Under the pieces are notes generated by a model, which saw nothing but the letters and a program-made list of their open reading frames with translations, was not told the DNA's origin and did not search any database. Below, in pieces: positions 13,252 to 24,788 of a stretch of 64,000 nt of DNA. This stretch comes from Trichaptum fuscoviolaceum. Lineage: Eukaryota; Basidiomycota; Agaricomycetes; Hymenochaetales; Trichaptaceae. Within the stretch, counting starts at the first letter, position 1; each line of letters begins with the position of its first letter. The translations under genes were made by a program, and so were the position numbers. The stretch spans positions 1,302,001-1,366,000 of the forward strand of contig CAJSYZ010000004.1 in NCBI GenBank assembly GCA_910574455.1, in the 5' to 3' direction.

Positions 13252-13870
13252 TGTCGGTTTAGCCTCCTCCTCCCCCACCACCGACCGCTCTTGGTCGTTA
13301 CTGGGTACTTAGTCCACTTACTGGAATACGAGTGTCGCCGTTGCAGCTCGGTGTTGGAATATCGGCGATAAATGGGTGGCAATCGGGTATGGAGAAACAG
13401 AAAAAGAGTCATCATTCAAACTCCTTGACGCAGATTACGAGGCCGGAGGAAACTTCATCGACACCACAAGCAACTAGTAAGAGATAATATACAATTTTAG
13501 CACGCTAAATTTTAACGTAGCAAATTTTATACTCAGAATGAGTCCTCTAAAGAATTTCGGGTGAATGGATGGAAGCCCGTGGCATCCGAGACCAGATACT
13601 CATCACAACGAAGGTAAGTTTAAGTCAATGAATGTAATATGAAGAAAAACTCACATAATTTTGACAGTATACGTCCAACTACAAGACTGGCCAGGGTGAC
13701 ATAAGAATAAAGGTCAATTATGCAGGAAATAGCATCAAGAGCATGCGTATCAGTGTGCATGCCAGGCAAGTTCGATTGAGTTATGTCATTCTCAGCTAAA
13801 TGTTGATCGACATCTTTTCACAGCCCAAAGAAGTTACGCACAAGTCCATCGAACAACCAAGTACCTCGAG
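13252..13870 (+). pseudogene. Aldo-keto reductase (aryl-alcohol dehydrogenase type) pseudogene
   Basis: The start reads ATG TCG GTT TAG, a stop at codon 4. It continues PPPPPPTALGRY, GIRVSPLQLG, then after a frameshift IGDKWVAIG, SSFKLLDADYEAGGNFIDTTSN. After an intron comes EWMEARGIRDQILITTK, and after another YTSNYKTGQGD, VNYAGNSIKSMRISVHA and KLRTS. This is the N-terminal third of the NADPH-dependent aryl-alcohol dehydrogenase-like reductases common in wood-decay fungi. The catalytic Tyr/Lys region is only partly present, and the barrel's second half is gone. The normal TATA box and remaining splice sites suggest recent loss. Confidence 0.85.
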
Positions 13871-14447
13871 AGTATCATTCCATTCATTCCTGAATTCCCT
13901 TACTCGTTGATCGTGAGTTGAAGAACTTTTGAAATTTAAGAGATACTAAACTTAACCGTCTCTTCTTTCAGGGCGACGGTTCATCCCCGAGCGCATTGTA
14001 TCCATGGACATTACATTTGTAGACAATCAGCAATCAGACCAGCTAAGCAGTGATAGCTCGGCTTGGTACGAAAAACCCTTGAGGTAAAAATATATTGTCA
14101 AATTTACAGAAAGCGATAGCAGCAGTTAACAGATAGGAGTTGGAGACACCAAATTCAATTTTGAAGCCATTCAGGGTACGAGAATTAAAAAGCTTGAACT
14201 TGTGCAGTTCATTTGTTTAGGTTATGTTGAAGACACTGCAGCATTCATACAGTAGTACACCGATGAGATACATGAGTAGTAGTCCTTATGTTGAGTCGTA
14301 GCAAAGATGACAGTATGGCCCTAACTTCTACACTCATACAGTAGTTATACGTAGCAATAGTCCTTTGATCAGCAGAGAATTCGGTAACAGAGCTCTTTCG
14401 TCGAGTCATAAGTTCTTGAGCCGAGACACTGACCGAGACAAGAGAAA
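13871..14447. other. No supportable gene
   Basis: This is AT-rich sequence after the reductase fragment. No further reductase motifs or open frames with a domain were found. Confidence 0.4.
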
Positions 14448-15909
14448 CTAGTCAAAGTCGCTTTCATCATCGTTGTTGTCAGCATCCGAGTCCGCTAGAG
14501 TATGTTCGCCAAGACGTGTGCACATCTGCTGAAGTAGATAATTGTGTTTCTCTTGCGCCTTGAGTGCCTGTCTCTGCAAGGCCAAGCCAGATTCTGCGAT
14601 CTCTAATCTACGGCGCTTTTTGTCCAGCGATTCTTCGTCATGCTTCCGCTTCCGCGATATCTCTTGCACCTTTAGATAAGCATCGAAGAGAGCCAGTTGC
14701 GTGTTTATGTCCTCTGAGTACGGCATCTCGCCAACTTGCAACTGGTCTATGACCTGAAGAGGTTCAGTAAGCCGTGTTTCATCTCAAGGTTTGCCGCATG
14801 TGACTAACCGAAGCGTAGAGTGGCTGAGAAGGGTCTAAATTTCCCTGCATGTTGTTTCTTAAATATGTACAACGAGTCTCAACGAGTAGGTGTGATTTAA
14901 GGAAGCTTACTGTAGGGTTGCCAACGTGATTGTTCTGAACCTGTTGGTTGCCAGCTTGCTCTGGGACTTCTTGCTCTTCGACGTCGTCCTGTGGAAAGTG
15001 ACAATTGATCAGATAAGTGCGCATATAGCCACTAGAGTCTAACCGCAGAGTCCCCAGCTTCAACCCTAGTTTCGTGCTCTGATTGCTGCTTATAATATGT
15101 CGGTCGTAACGCGGTTAAGTAGGACATTTGCAGAGAGAACATACCAGCTGAACCGCAATATCACTGGGGATACGCTGTAGAGGTATTTTAGACTGCACTA
15201 AATGTAGTTGGATTGCGTGTACTTACGAGTGTCTCACCATCGATGACTGTGGTAGTAACAAGGGTGAAAAGCTTTACACCGATATCCATTAATTTCTTCA
15301 TGTCCTAGGGTAGTGAGTAAGGACATGTAGATATGGAATGGTAGTAGTAGAATTAACCTTCACGCAGATTTCGGAGATGCTTTGAATGATTTCTGGCTAC
15401 ATGAGCTGCGTTCAGTATCTTATTCAGTGCGCATATAAGCACACACAACATACTGTCAGAGTAACATCCTGCAACCAATACATGAACAAATCGTAAGCAA
15501 AACCATAGAAGACGCAGAAGGTCGAACGGCTAAAGTAGAACAGGACTCACGCTGTCCTGATCTTCCTCCTCTGAGGCATTCTAGTACGGAAGTCAGCATA
15601 ACTCAATGCTGCGACAAAACGGTCTCGACTTACTGGAACTCGTTCGAGTTTGTCAGTCTTGATTTCTACCTGAGTTCTTTACAAAGCCATATAAGTATAC
15701 TGTATGTACGAGCAACCATATACTCACTTTGGAATTTGGTCTAGATGAACTGGCATTTCCTTGGCAGCGCTAGTATTTGCCAGTGAAGACCTAGACAGCG
15801 TCGAATGCAATGCATTCACTTACTTTATGGTCTGTTGTTCCGCGCCTTTTTTAAGAGAGTTCTTTGGTTTGTTGGGACGAGTACGATGGCTGCCTTTTGT
15901 CTTGAACAT
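14448..15909 (-). CDS. Micro-exon gene, unknown function, coiled coil
   Basis: On the minus strand a chain of about 12 small exons can be read from ATG at 15909 (MFKTKGSHRTRPNKPK) to the stop at 14448. Inferred pieces include NASEEEDQDS (15551-15580), DVTLT (15454-15468, only 15 nt), PEIIQSISEICVK, DMKKLMDIGVKLFTLV, RIPSDIAVQL and QQSEHETRVEAGDSA. The last exon has a KRKHDEESLDKKRRRLE nuclear-signal-like segment, a Gln/Leu-rich coiled coil and an acidic tail (DADNNDDESDFD). Most introns fall between codons, with consensus GT..AG ends. The protein would be about 270 residues. I do not recognise the family; a nuclear role is a guess from composition. Confidence 0.6.
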
Positions 15910-16777
15910 GGTGTGGAAGCAAGGGTGTTCAAGTCGGGATCAACTCGAGACGCGTCGCTAACGCCAACGCGTTGTTGCTGTGTATTTGTGTTTTATTCTC
16001 ACGCCGTCACGTTCTGACGTCACATTGAACCCTGGCACTCCAGACTCAAACGCCTGTCCGGGTCTCATACCCCTGTGGTACATCAAAGTTTAAAGTTGAA
16101 CTTGAAGCGGACCATACCACCAACTAATCGGTTCTTTTGGGCAACCGGTCCACGACATCAGCATCGCTGTCAATCAGCAACGGAACACAACATATCCCTC
16201 CGGTCTTTGTCCCGTATTGTCCTGCGAAGTTAGTACGGGAGAACGCTGAAGTACATTCTAATTTAGTCAAAGAACTTCCGCCGCGGCCCGCGAATAAGAC
16301 AAACGATTTCCTCAAGATGCTAAGGGCCCGAAAGTTTATTTACCTCCTTAAGATTCCGCATCTCCGAGTCGTCACAGTGGTTCTATTAATGACGATTGAT
16401 CAAGACAGTCATGCGACTCACCCGGCACTGGATTGTCGCGAAAGGCAATGGGCACATACATTCCACGAGGGATTACCCCAGGCCAGTCCACAATACTCAT
16501 ACATAAGTATGAATGACACTTTTCCCATGTCATGCAAAGGAAGTGGATATTGAGATGATGCTTCGCAAAGATAGAGGTTTGATGAAACATACATTTCGCA
16601 ACTCGTGTCTCGTATGCCATGACAGGTCTTCGAAAAGATGGAAAAAGACGCCTCGGGGGAGCATTGACCTAGACTATATCTTAACGCATCCCAGGGTCGC
16701 TTCTGTGCTACTGGGTCTCCGCTGCCTCCGCCCGCCAAGATAGCACTCCAGCCATTGTTAACCAGTCCCTTCCACCA
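15910..16777. other. No supportable gene
   Basis: Open frames on both strands (up to 138 codons) overlap each other and show no domain. Confidence 0.4.
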
Positions 16778-17819
16778 TGCCCAACTCGACTGATTTCCCA
16801 ATTCTCAACCCGAATACGCCTCTTGCATTCTTGCCGCCTTCAACTGCGGCTCAATTGGAGGTTTCCCGTTACATTCGCACTGCGAGTCTTGGAGTACGCT
16901 CTCACTTCATTCAATAGCACGAATCATCCTTACTTACTCCATCGCTAACAGGCATTTATCTGGGACATTCTAATACATTCATATCAAGACTATCAGCTGC
17001 TCTTCAAGTATAAGACTTCATTGCCGACGTTAACTTACTTCTTTTCGAGGTAAACTACCATTTTCCCGGCGTCTAATCCACTTCCTTAACACAATTCTAT
17101 GCTAGAATAACGGCATTTGCGTACATAATATCTGCTACAGTTTTACAAAGTAAGCGAAGCCTATCTTAGCCTTCACTAAACCTATACTAACGTTTTCCCT
17201 CCCTGAAGTCGGTGCTATAGGGAACTGCCAGACCCTTGAAATTGCCCTAGGCTGGTGCTTTGCCGTAGCTGTCCCATCAACATCATTCCTCTTCTTCCTC
17301 CGCATCAGAGCTGTCTTCGCCGATCAACGTATAGTCGTTTGGGTATTTGGAGTCATCTGGCTGGCCGTCCTCGGGGGTTGCATCACCGTGCCGTTCGCAA
17401 TCGAAGGGACTCATATCGGACCTACGTCTCGATGCATCAATGTCGAAGTGAAGCCCTCAGCTCGGCTGGAATCATCGCTTCGGCAGTAAATGATACGCTC
17501 GTCCTCATCGCAATCTCGCTGAAGTTTATGTTCGGTGCCACAGTGAATGTCAGCTTGAAGAATCGCGTTAAGACGATTTGGGGAGGCCTCGCCCTCCCGT
17601 AGCTTTCTCGAGCTCTCTTGCGGAGTGGCCAGCAATACTATCTGTACGCAGCCCATTTCATCCCTGCTGTTCACTGCTAAAGCGAGTTGGCGTAGAATTA
17701 CTGTGGGCAGAAATATCGTCACTATGGCTATGATCCTCTCTCCGTCCATTCCTCCGGTCTACCGAGCGATGCTCACGGTCCCGAACTCAGCGCTCCCACA
17801 TGAGGAACGTTCGCGGTAG
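16778..17819 (+). pseudogene. Seven-helix membrane protein (DUF6533-like) pseudogene
   Basis: It starts MPNSTDFPILNPNTPLAFLP. Five or so exons can be joined: ...RYIRTASLG | AFIWDIL..YQLLFKYKTSLPTL | RITAFAYIISATVLQ | IGAIGNCQTLEIALGWCFAVA | ...ITVGRNIVTMAMILSPS. It shows repeated hydrophobic helices (AVAVPSTSLFFFLRIRAVF; VWVFGVIWLAVLGGCITVPF), as in the large family of fungal multi-helix proteins. A frameshift at about 17448 (after INVEVKPS) and an in-frame TAG at 17600 (GLALP-stop-LSRALLRSGQQYYL) break it. The C-terminus ends early. The family name is from memory and less sure than the fold. Confidence 0.7.
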
Positions 17820-19744
17820 TTCATAGATATCGCCAAAACCAATATTCAAGAGATCCATATCAGAACTATGCAAGCTGCAGTGAAACTACTACTAGTATAT
17901 CGGCTGGGGAGACTTTCATGAGAGACTCATTCAGTCTAACGTTGCAGATTCGCTTTGACGACAAGCACAACGACAGAATAATGTACGTACACGCCCGTCC
18001 ACTCAGTTGTTAATCGAGCTTCGTATTCCAGCATTAGGATACTGAAAAAACGGCTACAACGGTAGCGCGCTATAAAAGAAAGTTCCGCCCGCTGGAACTA
18101 CGCTCCTTGTGTAACTTCTAGCGCCCCCGCTAAAAAGCTATATTTGCACTCTCGTTTGTTCCCCAGCAGACGTAACTTGCCTCATATCACTACAAATTTC
18201 ATCTTTTTGTAGTTCTCAACTATCTGGCAATCGCCTCATGCGCTACGTCTCCGACAGTCTGGCAAAGTTGTCGGCGACATATCAGATCGTTCTACTTCAA
18301 GTTCAGGACTTCACACGCTAGTAGCGGTTTTCGCCGCTCCAAATGTGGCTTCATACTACCGGGAATCTTATTAAATGTGCTTCCTACTTTCACTTATGTA
18401 TACTCATACATTGAGAAGATCTACTAATGTCTTGCACTTGTTTTAGCTGGAGATTTTAGAGCAGCTGACAGTGAAGTTCACACAATCTGGTTCTCACAGC
18501 CGATATTCTCAACTGCTGGATTACAAGGGTAATACGACCCTATATTTGTTAATGACACATCTTCTGTTGCGTCGCGTTCAGTAAGATCTGCAATGACTAG
18601 CTTTAGACTTACAAGCTACGATCAGCACCAGATACTATGGTAGCAAATACACATGTCGATCTTGGGCGGCTCCCGTTACGAGGCCGAACCCCGATTCAGA
18701 GACGCCCATGGATAATGTGCTTCTCCGTAAAGTTATTATCTTTCAAGCGGCAAGGTCAATTCTAATACTCGTTCACAGACTTAATTAATGGGCGCTGAGT
18801 CTATTTATCCGTGTTCCGGACAGCGCCCATGAACTGCGCAGGAAGCACGGTTTATGCTTTGGCCGCCTAAGACCGAATTACCTCATGAAATGTGTACAGT
18901 TTCTCGTCTATCATGGCTCCCCTGCGCATCGACCACTTGGGACACAAGGTCCTGTGATATTTGTCATATCACTCACACACTGTGACGTCTTCTTGGTTGT
19001 GAGCGCGCACCTAAGAAAATATGGATTGGCGCTCCGAGTTGGGCCATCAGTCTCTTGGCATGGACTTGAAAGCTATTCCGAGAATGAGCGAGTGTATTGC
19101 AGTATGCATACTTCAGCAGCCGCTCATGCGCAGTCTCTCGCTGCTTATTGAGCAAGCATGAAAAGGACCACACTTACCGAAGTTCGTCGGCGGAATTTAC
19201 AGAGGAAGATGGTTGTGATTTTATCCGTCTTTCTATTCGGGCGTACTCTCCATGACTAATTCAGTACGTGGTCCAGTCTCTGTCCGGAGGCATCGAAAAA
19301 AACATGAAGGGGGCACTGGCGAATAGGAACCATTAGCAATGTGTCGTTTTGTATCTTCGAAAGGAGTGCATTGATGCTGAAAGTCGATTATATCAACTAG
19401 GAAGAAATTATCATGATGGACCACGTTTCCCAGAACATTTGAGTGTATAGTCGAGTTCGACTCGTTGGTGATCATGTCGCCCTGCACTTGCAATTAGCGG
19501 CCTTCGAATCATGGGTTATCAAGATAGTTATTTCTCACAAAAGCGACTGCGGAGCCTGCACACTGAAACATTTCTATAGCCGCCTCTTGCATGCTAAGCT
19601 GCACAAATCCCAAAATCCTATCCGTTTATGACCGGAGTCAGGCTTCTGATACCAGGGCTTTCTTCTCGTATAAAAGCAGCTGATGAAAGTAAGTAGAGAG
19701 TCAAGTCGAATTCACCAGTCGCACTTACCTCCTCACAGTTCATC
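17820..19744. other. Intergenic with one hairpin and a TATA box
   Basis: No gene is supported. ATGGGCGCTG (18788-18797) and CAGCGCCCAT (18821-18830) form a perfect 10-bp inverted repeat. GTATAAAAGC at about 19668 is the TATA box of the next gene. Confidence 0.5.
19668..19677 (+). promoter_or_regulatory. TATA box of crystallin-like gene
   Basis: GTATAAAAGC lies about 75 bases before the ATG at 19745, the usual fungal spacing for a strongly expressed secreted protein. Confidence 0.65.
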
Positions 19745-20215
19745 ATGCAGTTCAATCAGTCAATTCTCGGCGTCGCCGCTCTCTTGTTCGCCATCGCAGG
19801 CGCAGGCAACGCTGCCGCCATCGAGGCTGTAAGTCCCTGATATTGCAGCGCCTATAATGCCACCCACTTATTTCTTGAGCAGAGGGCTGCCATCGCCGTC
19901 GAGTTCTGCACGGACAACAACTTTCAGGGTAACTGCGTCGTCATTGATCCCTCCGCCGGTCAATGCGTGACCTTCGGATCCGACTTCAACGACCAGGTTT
20001 CCAGCATTCACCTCCAAAGCGGCACGACCTGCACGGTCTTCGTGTAAGTATCCATTTAGTCTTTACAACTTGTCGTGGGATGCTGCTTACCCGCGCACCT
20101 GTTTGGTAGTAACAACGGATGCTCTGGCCAAAGCCTCTTCATCGGCTCCGACGTCGCCGCGCTCGGAGACTTCAACTTCAACGATGTCATCAGCTCGTTC
20201 TCTTGCAGCGATTGA
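19745..20215 (+). CDS. Secreted beta/gamma-crystallin-like protein
   Basis: Three exons (19745-19828, 19883-20043, 20110-20215) encode 116 residues. Residues 1 to about 24 are a signal peptide (QSILGVAALLFAIAGAGNAAA). The mature part has six Cys and the crystallin Greek-key pattern: FCTDNNFQGNC (aromatic then N-F-x-G), then FGSDFNDQVSSIHLQSG and a second half GCSGQSLFIGSDVAALGDF ending FNDVISSFSCSD. Small secreted proteins of this type are common in mushroom secretomes, with unknown or proposed inhibitory and structural roles. Intron phases (0, 2) and the stop are clean. It looks intact. Confidence 0.88.
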
Positions 20216-20662
20216 GAAGTCAGCAGACCGTACGCTGATTCCATCTGGGTTTCCGAGGCCACAGTTCAAGTGTTGAGAATGAGAATATATAATCTTTTTT
20301 TGGTACCCTTTTAGTGATAAAGGAATTCAAGCTCTAGTAGTGATGATCTTGTGGGATTAAGGCCTTCGTAGAGATATATGAAAACTGATGAGAGACCCCC
20401 CTCTGTGCGTCAAATGTGTGCCCGGCAGACTCCGATGCAGATCTTTTCAAGTTGCCTTACCATCTATGGATAATATATGTAAGTACTTACGAAGTTGTTT
20501 TTTGTAGCTTTACCACTTTATTCTTGTCCTATATCAAGTTAATAATGGAAATCTGGGTGCGACTGCTTTGTTATTCTAGCATCTGAGGTCGGCACTTTAA
20601 CTCGGCACTCGTACCTCCGAGTTCGCGGCATCCAGATTTCAAACCGCGCTGTTACCGTATTT

Positions 20663-21040
20663 AAGTTGCTAAATTTCCGCCGCCGGTCCCTGAGACCTCA
20701 AAAAGAAAGTGTGCCCAAAACAGTGGATTTGACCTCCGGCACAGGTGGTTTGAACTCCGGAGGAATGAAAACCACATTTGCAGTTAAAATTAAACAGAGT
20801 GTGCATTTTTGACATGGGGCCATTAAAGTTAATAATTTAATTGGGAGATATAAGGTGACACTACTATTCTATGCAGATTGGTAGATGGTGGAGGGAAAGA
20901 TGGTGAAGGGAGGATAGGAAGGGTGCTCTGTCACAGTCGATGGTGAGTGGTTTCATGCTGTGCAGCGGCAAGTCCTTTACCGATGTGTTGGCACCCGAAC
21001 CTTTTTGGGCTCAGGGACCAGCGGCGGAAAGTCAACACCT
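20663..21040. mobile_element. Candidate MITE (378 bp)
   Basis: TTTCCGCCGCCGGTCCCTGAG at 20674 and its near-perfect inverse CTCAGGGACCAGCGGCGGAAA ending at 21030 form long terminal inverted repeats (one mismatch, with weaker pairing beyond). The sequence CCGTATTT occurs directly at both edges (20655-20662 and 21041-21048), which fits an 8-bp target duplication of hAT type. There is no coding capacity. Exact ends are uncertain. Confidence 0.55.
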
Positions 21041-21048
21041 CCGTATTT

Positions 21049-21770
21049 CGCGCCGCGACCGTTACCCGGTTTGTTTGGCTTAAAAATTTCATTGTTTACA
21101 CAAAGTATATTTAAAGTAACTATTATTTAAGCTACCGGATCGGGCGACCGTAGGGAGCCCCTGCATCAGGGAAACTTCCGTCTGCTTACGGCGACTGGCG
21201 CGTCCTGGCGCGTCCTGAAGCTTCCTTAAATGGGATGAAGCGATGCCATGCCTACCTGAAGCGTTGCCTGGCTGCCTGATGGCCTTAGAACACGGTGTTT
21301 CAGGACGAAATCAGTGCATAAGGAGGGAAGTTGTACATCAGGCGCCAAGCCAGGCTCAAGTGAGATTTAAGCACGAGCGTGCACAGTTTAAGTAAAATGG
21401 CAAGTACAAGATAAGTTCATCAGCAGATTCAGTATAGAAGTCGAAGCCGCCACTCATTACTGCCAACTACTACTACTACTGTGCATGTATTGAGACTTCA
21501 AGCTCAGGCTCGTTCATCATCATCATCATTATAGTATGACAGGTGTTGCTCATGCTATCCAGCACACCCATTCCCTGGGTGTTCACCAAACTATAACTAG
21601 CACTAGTGGTATACAAAGTAAAAAGCAATATGTACTATGTGAAAATGTATAGGAAGGGCTACAGTACTATGGGCAGTTGCAATCATGATCGTACATCTGG
21701 TTCAAGTTACAGTCTATCTCATTCTGAAAACCCGATACTATCCGACACGTTCAAATTTCCCTGCTACATA
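21049..21770. other. No supportable gene
   Basis: A direct repeat GGCGCGTCCT occurs twice near 21196-21215. Otherwise this is low-complexity flank with CTACTACTACTACT and CATCATCATCATTAT runs at 21465-21530. Confidence 0.4.
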
Positions 21771-23989
21771 CTACGCCATGTTCAAATGATCAAATTCAGC
21801 ACATCCCACTATCGATTTCAACTGTTTTTCTTCGGGCTCTGTCCAAGCCCTCGCGCGTGAGATGAAAGCCGCAATTCTCAACTGCCCATTATTATTTGGT
21901 GGAGGTGGTAAGTCAGGACCCAAAAGATCACCGCTGACCTCATAAACACCTGCGACCACCTCCCGAAACGCGTCTGTGAACTTTGCTTTCTCGGTTTCTG
22001 AGAGGGGCGTCCCGTCGGATTCCTCGGCATCTGAAGCGAACAGACTTGACAGCCTTGTAGCGGATTCATAAATCTTCTCGACACTCCACTCTCGCTCATG
22101 TGCGATCGCATTCAGTGCTTTGCCCATAACAGATTTCTTGTTCACGACGTGCTTGAAGATTTCATCATTGGTAACTATCGCGAGCCATCTTTTCACTGTC
22201 GTATATCCATGAATTAGAGCTCTCTGGGTATTTTCCGCCTTATTCAAAGCCGAAGAATAGAAGTTCAATGTCTGGGGTTCGGGAGGGACCACTTCATTGT
22301 CAGAGTTGCGGGGACGTTTCCTCTGAGGATCATCCATAACATCTGTGTGATCCGGAAGGGCACGCTTGCGATGGTCACGTATGTAGCCAGATGAATGAAC
22401 TTCAGGTCCTTGCTTTCGTAGATTTGTCGAATCCATACTTCGATCCAATCGTTTACGGTGCCCCTCGAATGCAGCCATACGTTGCTGGCGAAAGGGCGCT
22501 ACAGTTGGTTCCAATTCCTTCTGTAAGTCCTTGGACGCAAGCATATCGCTGCCTTGGAAAACAGCAATTGCCTCTTGAAGTTTGACATCGATATTTTTGC
22601 TGTTCACCTCCCGTGCCGATAGGTCGCGTTTCACCAATATCAGTAAACGGTTCAAATCAATCGCCCCCACAGATGGCCATCGATCATACCCATCCGGATA
22701 GATATCCTCGTTGCTGGTAAAAATAATACACGCTTTTTGCGCCGGCGTCTGGTAATCGTGTGATCCTCCTGCCCATCCTCCTTCCCTCTCGTGCAGTTCA
22801 ATGCGGTTGCGGAACACGTGAATCATCTCGTCCAGAAGTTCGATGTGGTTCCTATACGCAACGTAATGGGCTAGGAACAAGGGGATGAAGAAATAGAATA
22901 TCCCAGACTTAAATATGGGAAGCTCGAGTTTGTTGTCAGTGTAATTCAGACAGTACTTCTGCTCTCGCAGACTGGGCAGAGGTCCTCTTTCTCGAAAGCG
23001 CGTTCTTTCGTCCATCGGATATAGACTTTCTCCCAATGGGGACCTCGATTGAATCAGACGGAGAGAATTTCCTTCGCCATGAAGAGTTTTATGATAGTTC
23101 ACAAAAATATGTTTCATCTGAAGGTTGAAGCTCATCCATTCTATCTTTCGCTGGCCTCGGAACTGAAGGCAAGCTTCCCTCTCAGACTTCTCAAAGGGAA
23201 GGAGGAAAAACGAGCCGTGAACAACATAGCGTTGAAGGTCCTCCAGGAAAGACCTCAAGGTCACCCCATCCTTCGCCACTTGATTCTAGATGAAGACTGT
23301 CAGACGTTTAGAATCAATGTTAAGAAGTATGACCATTACATACCCCATCAACACTTTCACATAATAGATCGACAGTTTCAAAAACCTCTTCGACGAGCTT
23401 CTCCTGTTTACTGAAGGATTCGCTAAGTCTCGTGAGTTCTTGAAACTTTGCATGGTATGCCTTCTTCATTTCCGTCACCTCGTTTCTCAGAGCGGCTACC
23501 TCTGCACGAAGATCCTCGTCTTCCGTCTGCACGACTGATGCATCCTGTCCTGTCTCTTGCCCTCCTTGCTCTCCCGTCCTAGCAGGATCCAATACACTTA
23601 AATCACAACTATTTTGCATGGCCTCGTCGTGTTCATTCGTTCCGGAAGATAGACACCTGTGTATATCCTTTTGCCGAATTATATCTTGTTTAAGAGTTGC
23701 CATAGCGATAAAGGCTTATAATTTGCGCTAATAAGCAATTATCCATAGATATCAATTGAGATAAGTTAATACCTGAAGGAGCCGACTTTGACTCGTTGAT
23801 CTCAGCTTTGACCCCCCAGACAGGTTCCTTTCTTGGGCCTTCCACATTATCAAGAGTATATTCCACCGGACCATTTTGCGCCTCCATCGCCTTACCCCTC
23901 GGGCTGTCTAAGAGACTCATAGACTGAGCTCGCCCTCCCCCGGCGCTGTCAGATCGTTGACTTGGAGGAGCCGAGTGGGATGGCGTCAA
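21771..23989 (-). CDS. Unknown protein, coiled coil plus membrane-like segment
   Basis: The main exons are 23703-23344 and 23285-21771, joined at ...CESVDG|NQVAKDGVT by a clean GT..AG intron, giving 624 codons from the Met at 23703. A further 5' exon (about 23989-23768, MTPSHSAPPSQRSDSAGG...) can be spliced on in frame, so the true start may be there or further up. The N-terminal part has a heptad coiled coil (DEDLRAEVAALRNEVTEMKK). A hydrophobic stretch follows in the middle (IFYFFIPLFLAHYVAY), then a basic region with RKRALPDH and QRKRPRNSD signals. I do not recognise the family. It lies next to, and in the same direction as, the protease array, and its codon usage looks normal. Confidence 0.65.
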
Positions 23990-24488
23990 GTCCCTTCCTA
24001 TAAGAAGTTCGCCGCGATGTTGGTTGGTGTCGATGCAATTGGTCCCACTGATTCAGCGACTTTGAGATACCACTGCTGCGAGTACAATGCGTGGCATCAT
24101 GCTGTTTCTGGAATTGCATGATGTTGTTTGGAACCTCGGAAGACCTCAGGCTACGTCTCGGGCTGCGAGTACGTCTGGAGTCAACCCGCGTGGGTCTACC
24201 TCGGTCCTGTGCCAGTGTAGTATGAGTAGTATGGTACTGGTGCGAGCAACCTGGGTCGTCCGAGACTTCTTGTTGTTCTTCAAGTTCTTGACCTAACTCC
24301 TGATACCGGTGTGCTTGAGTGCCAGCTGCCAGAGACGACGATACAGGTGTGACACTGTTAGTAGTAAGGCCGCAGCGCCAGACACAATGACCACAACTGC
24401 AGGTGGGACTCAGGCTCCTGGATCGCGTCGTCAGGAGCCAGTCACAGCGGTGGCGAGAGCCTGAGGGTTCGAAGTTCGAGTTTAACAT

Positions 24489-24788
24489 TTCAGGCAGCAG
24501 AGTTGCAGATTTAGAAGTAGTACTACTACTAGTAGTAGTAGTAGTAGTACTAGTGTCAGCCTCAGGCTGAGTGTCCTCTTCTTGAAGCGAGTAGTAGTAC
24601 TACGTAGAGTACTCACTGGCAGGCTACTACTATCTGAGTGGTGGCGTGCCAGTGACTCAGTTTGAAACTGCTACTAAGAATAGTAGTGCTACTACAAGAG
24701 TCGTTCAGGCTCAATACTCAAGTTCGCAACAGATATTCCATTAGTACTAGCGTACAACAACACACAACAAAAGCAGAAAAGCATGAAA
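24489..24788. repeat. Trinucleotide and palindrome-rich spacer
   Basis: It holds (TAG/CTA)n runs such as TACTACTACTAGTAGTAGTA near 24523-24550 and ACTGGCAGGC and GTGCCAGTGAC around 24620-24655. From 24697 it holds the block AGAGTCGTTCAGGCTCAA that marks the 3' edge of each array unit. Confidence 0.6.

Noticed and set aside
18788..18830. Perfect 10-bp inverted repeat as a terminator
   Set aside because: No gene ends beside it, and such terminators are bacterial; it is kept only as a hairpin note.
19440..19520. Possible tRNA (TTCGAATC-like B box near 19502)
   Set aside because: No matching A box, acceptor stem or anticodon arm can be drawn.
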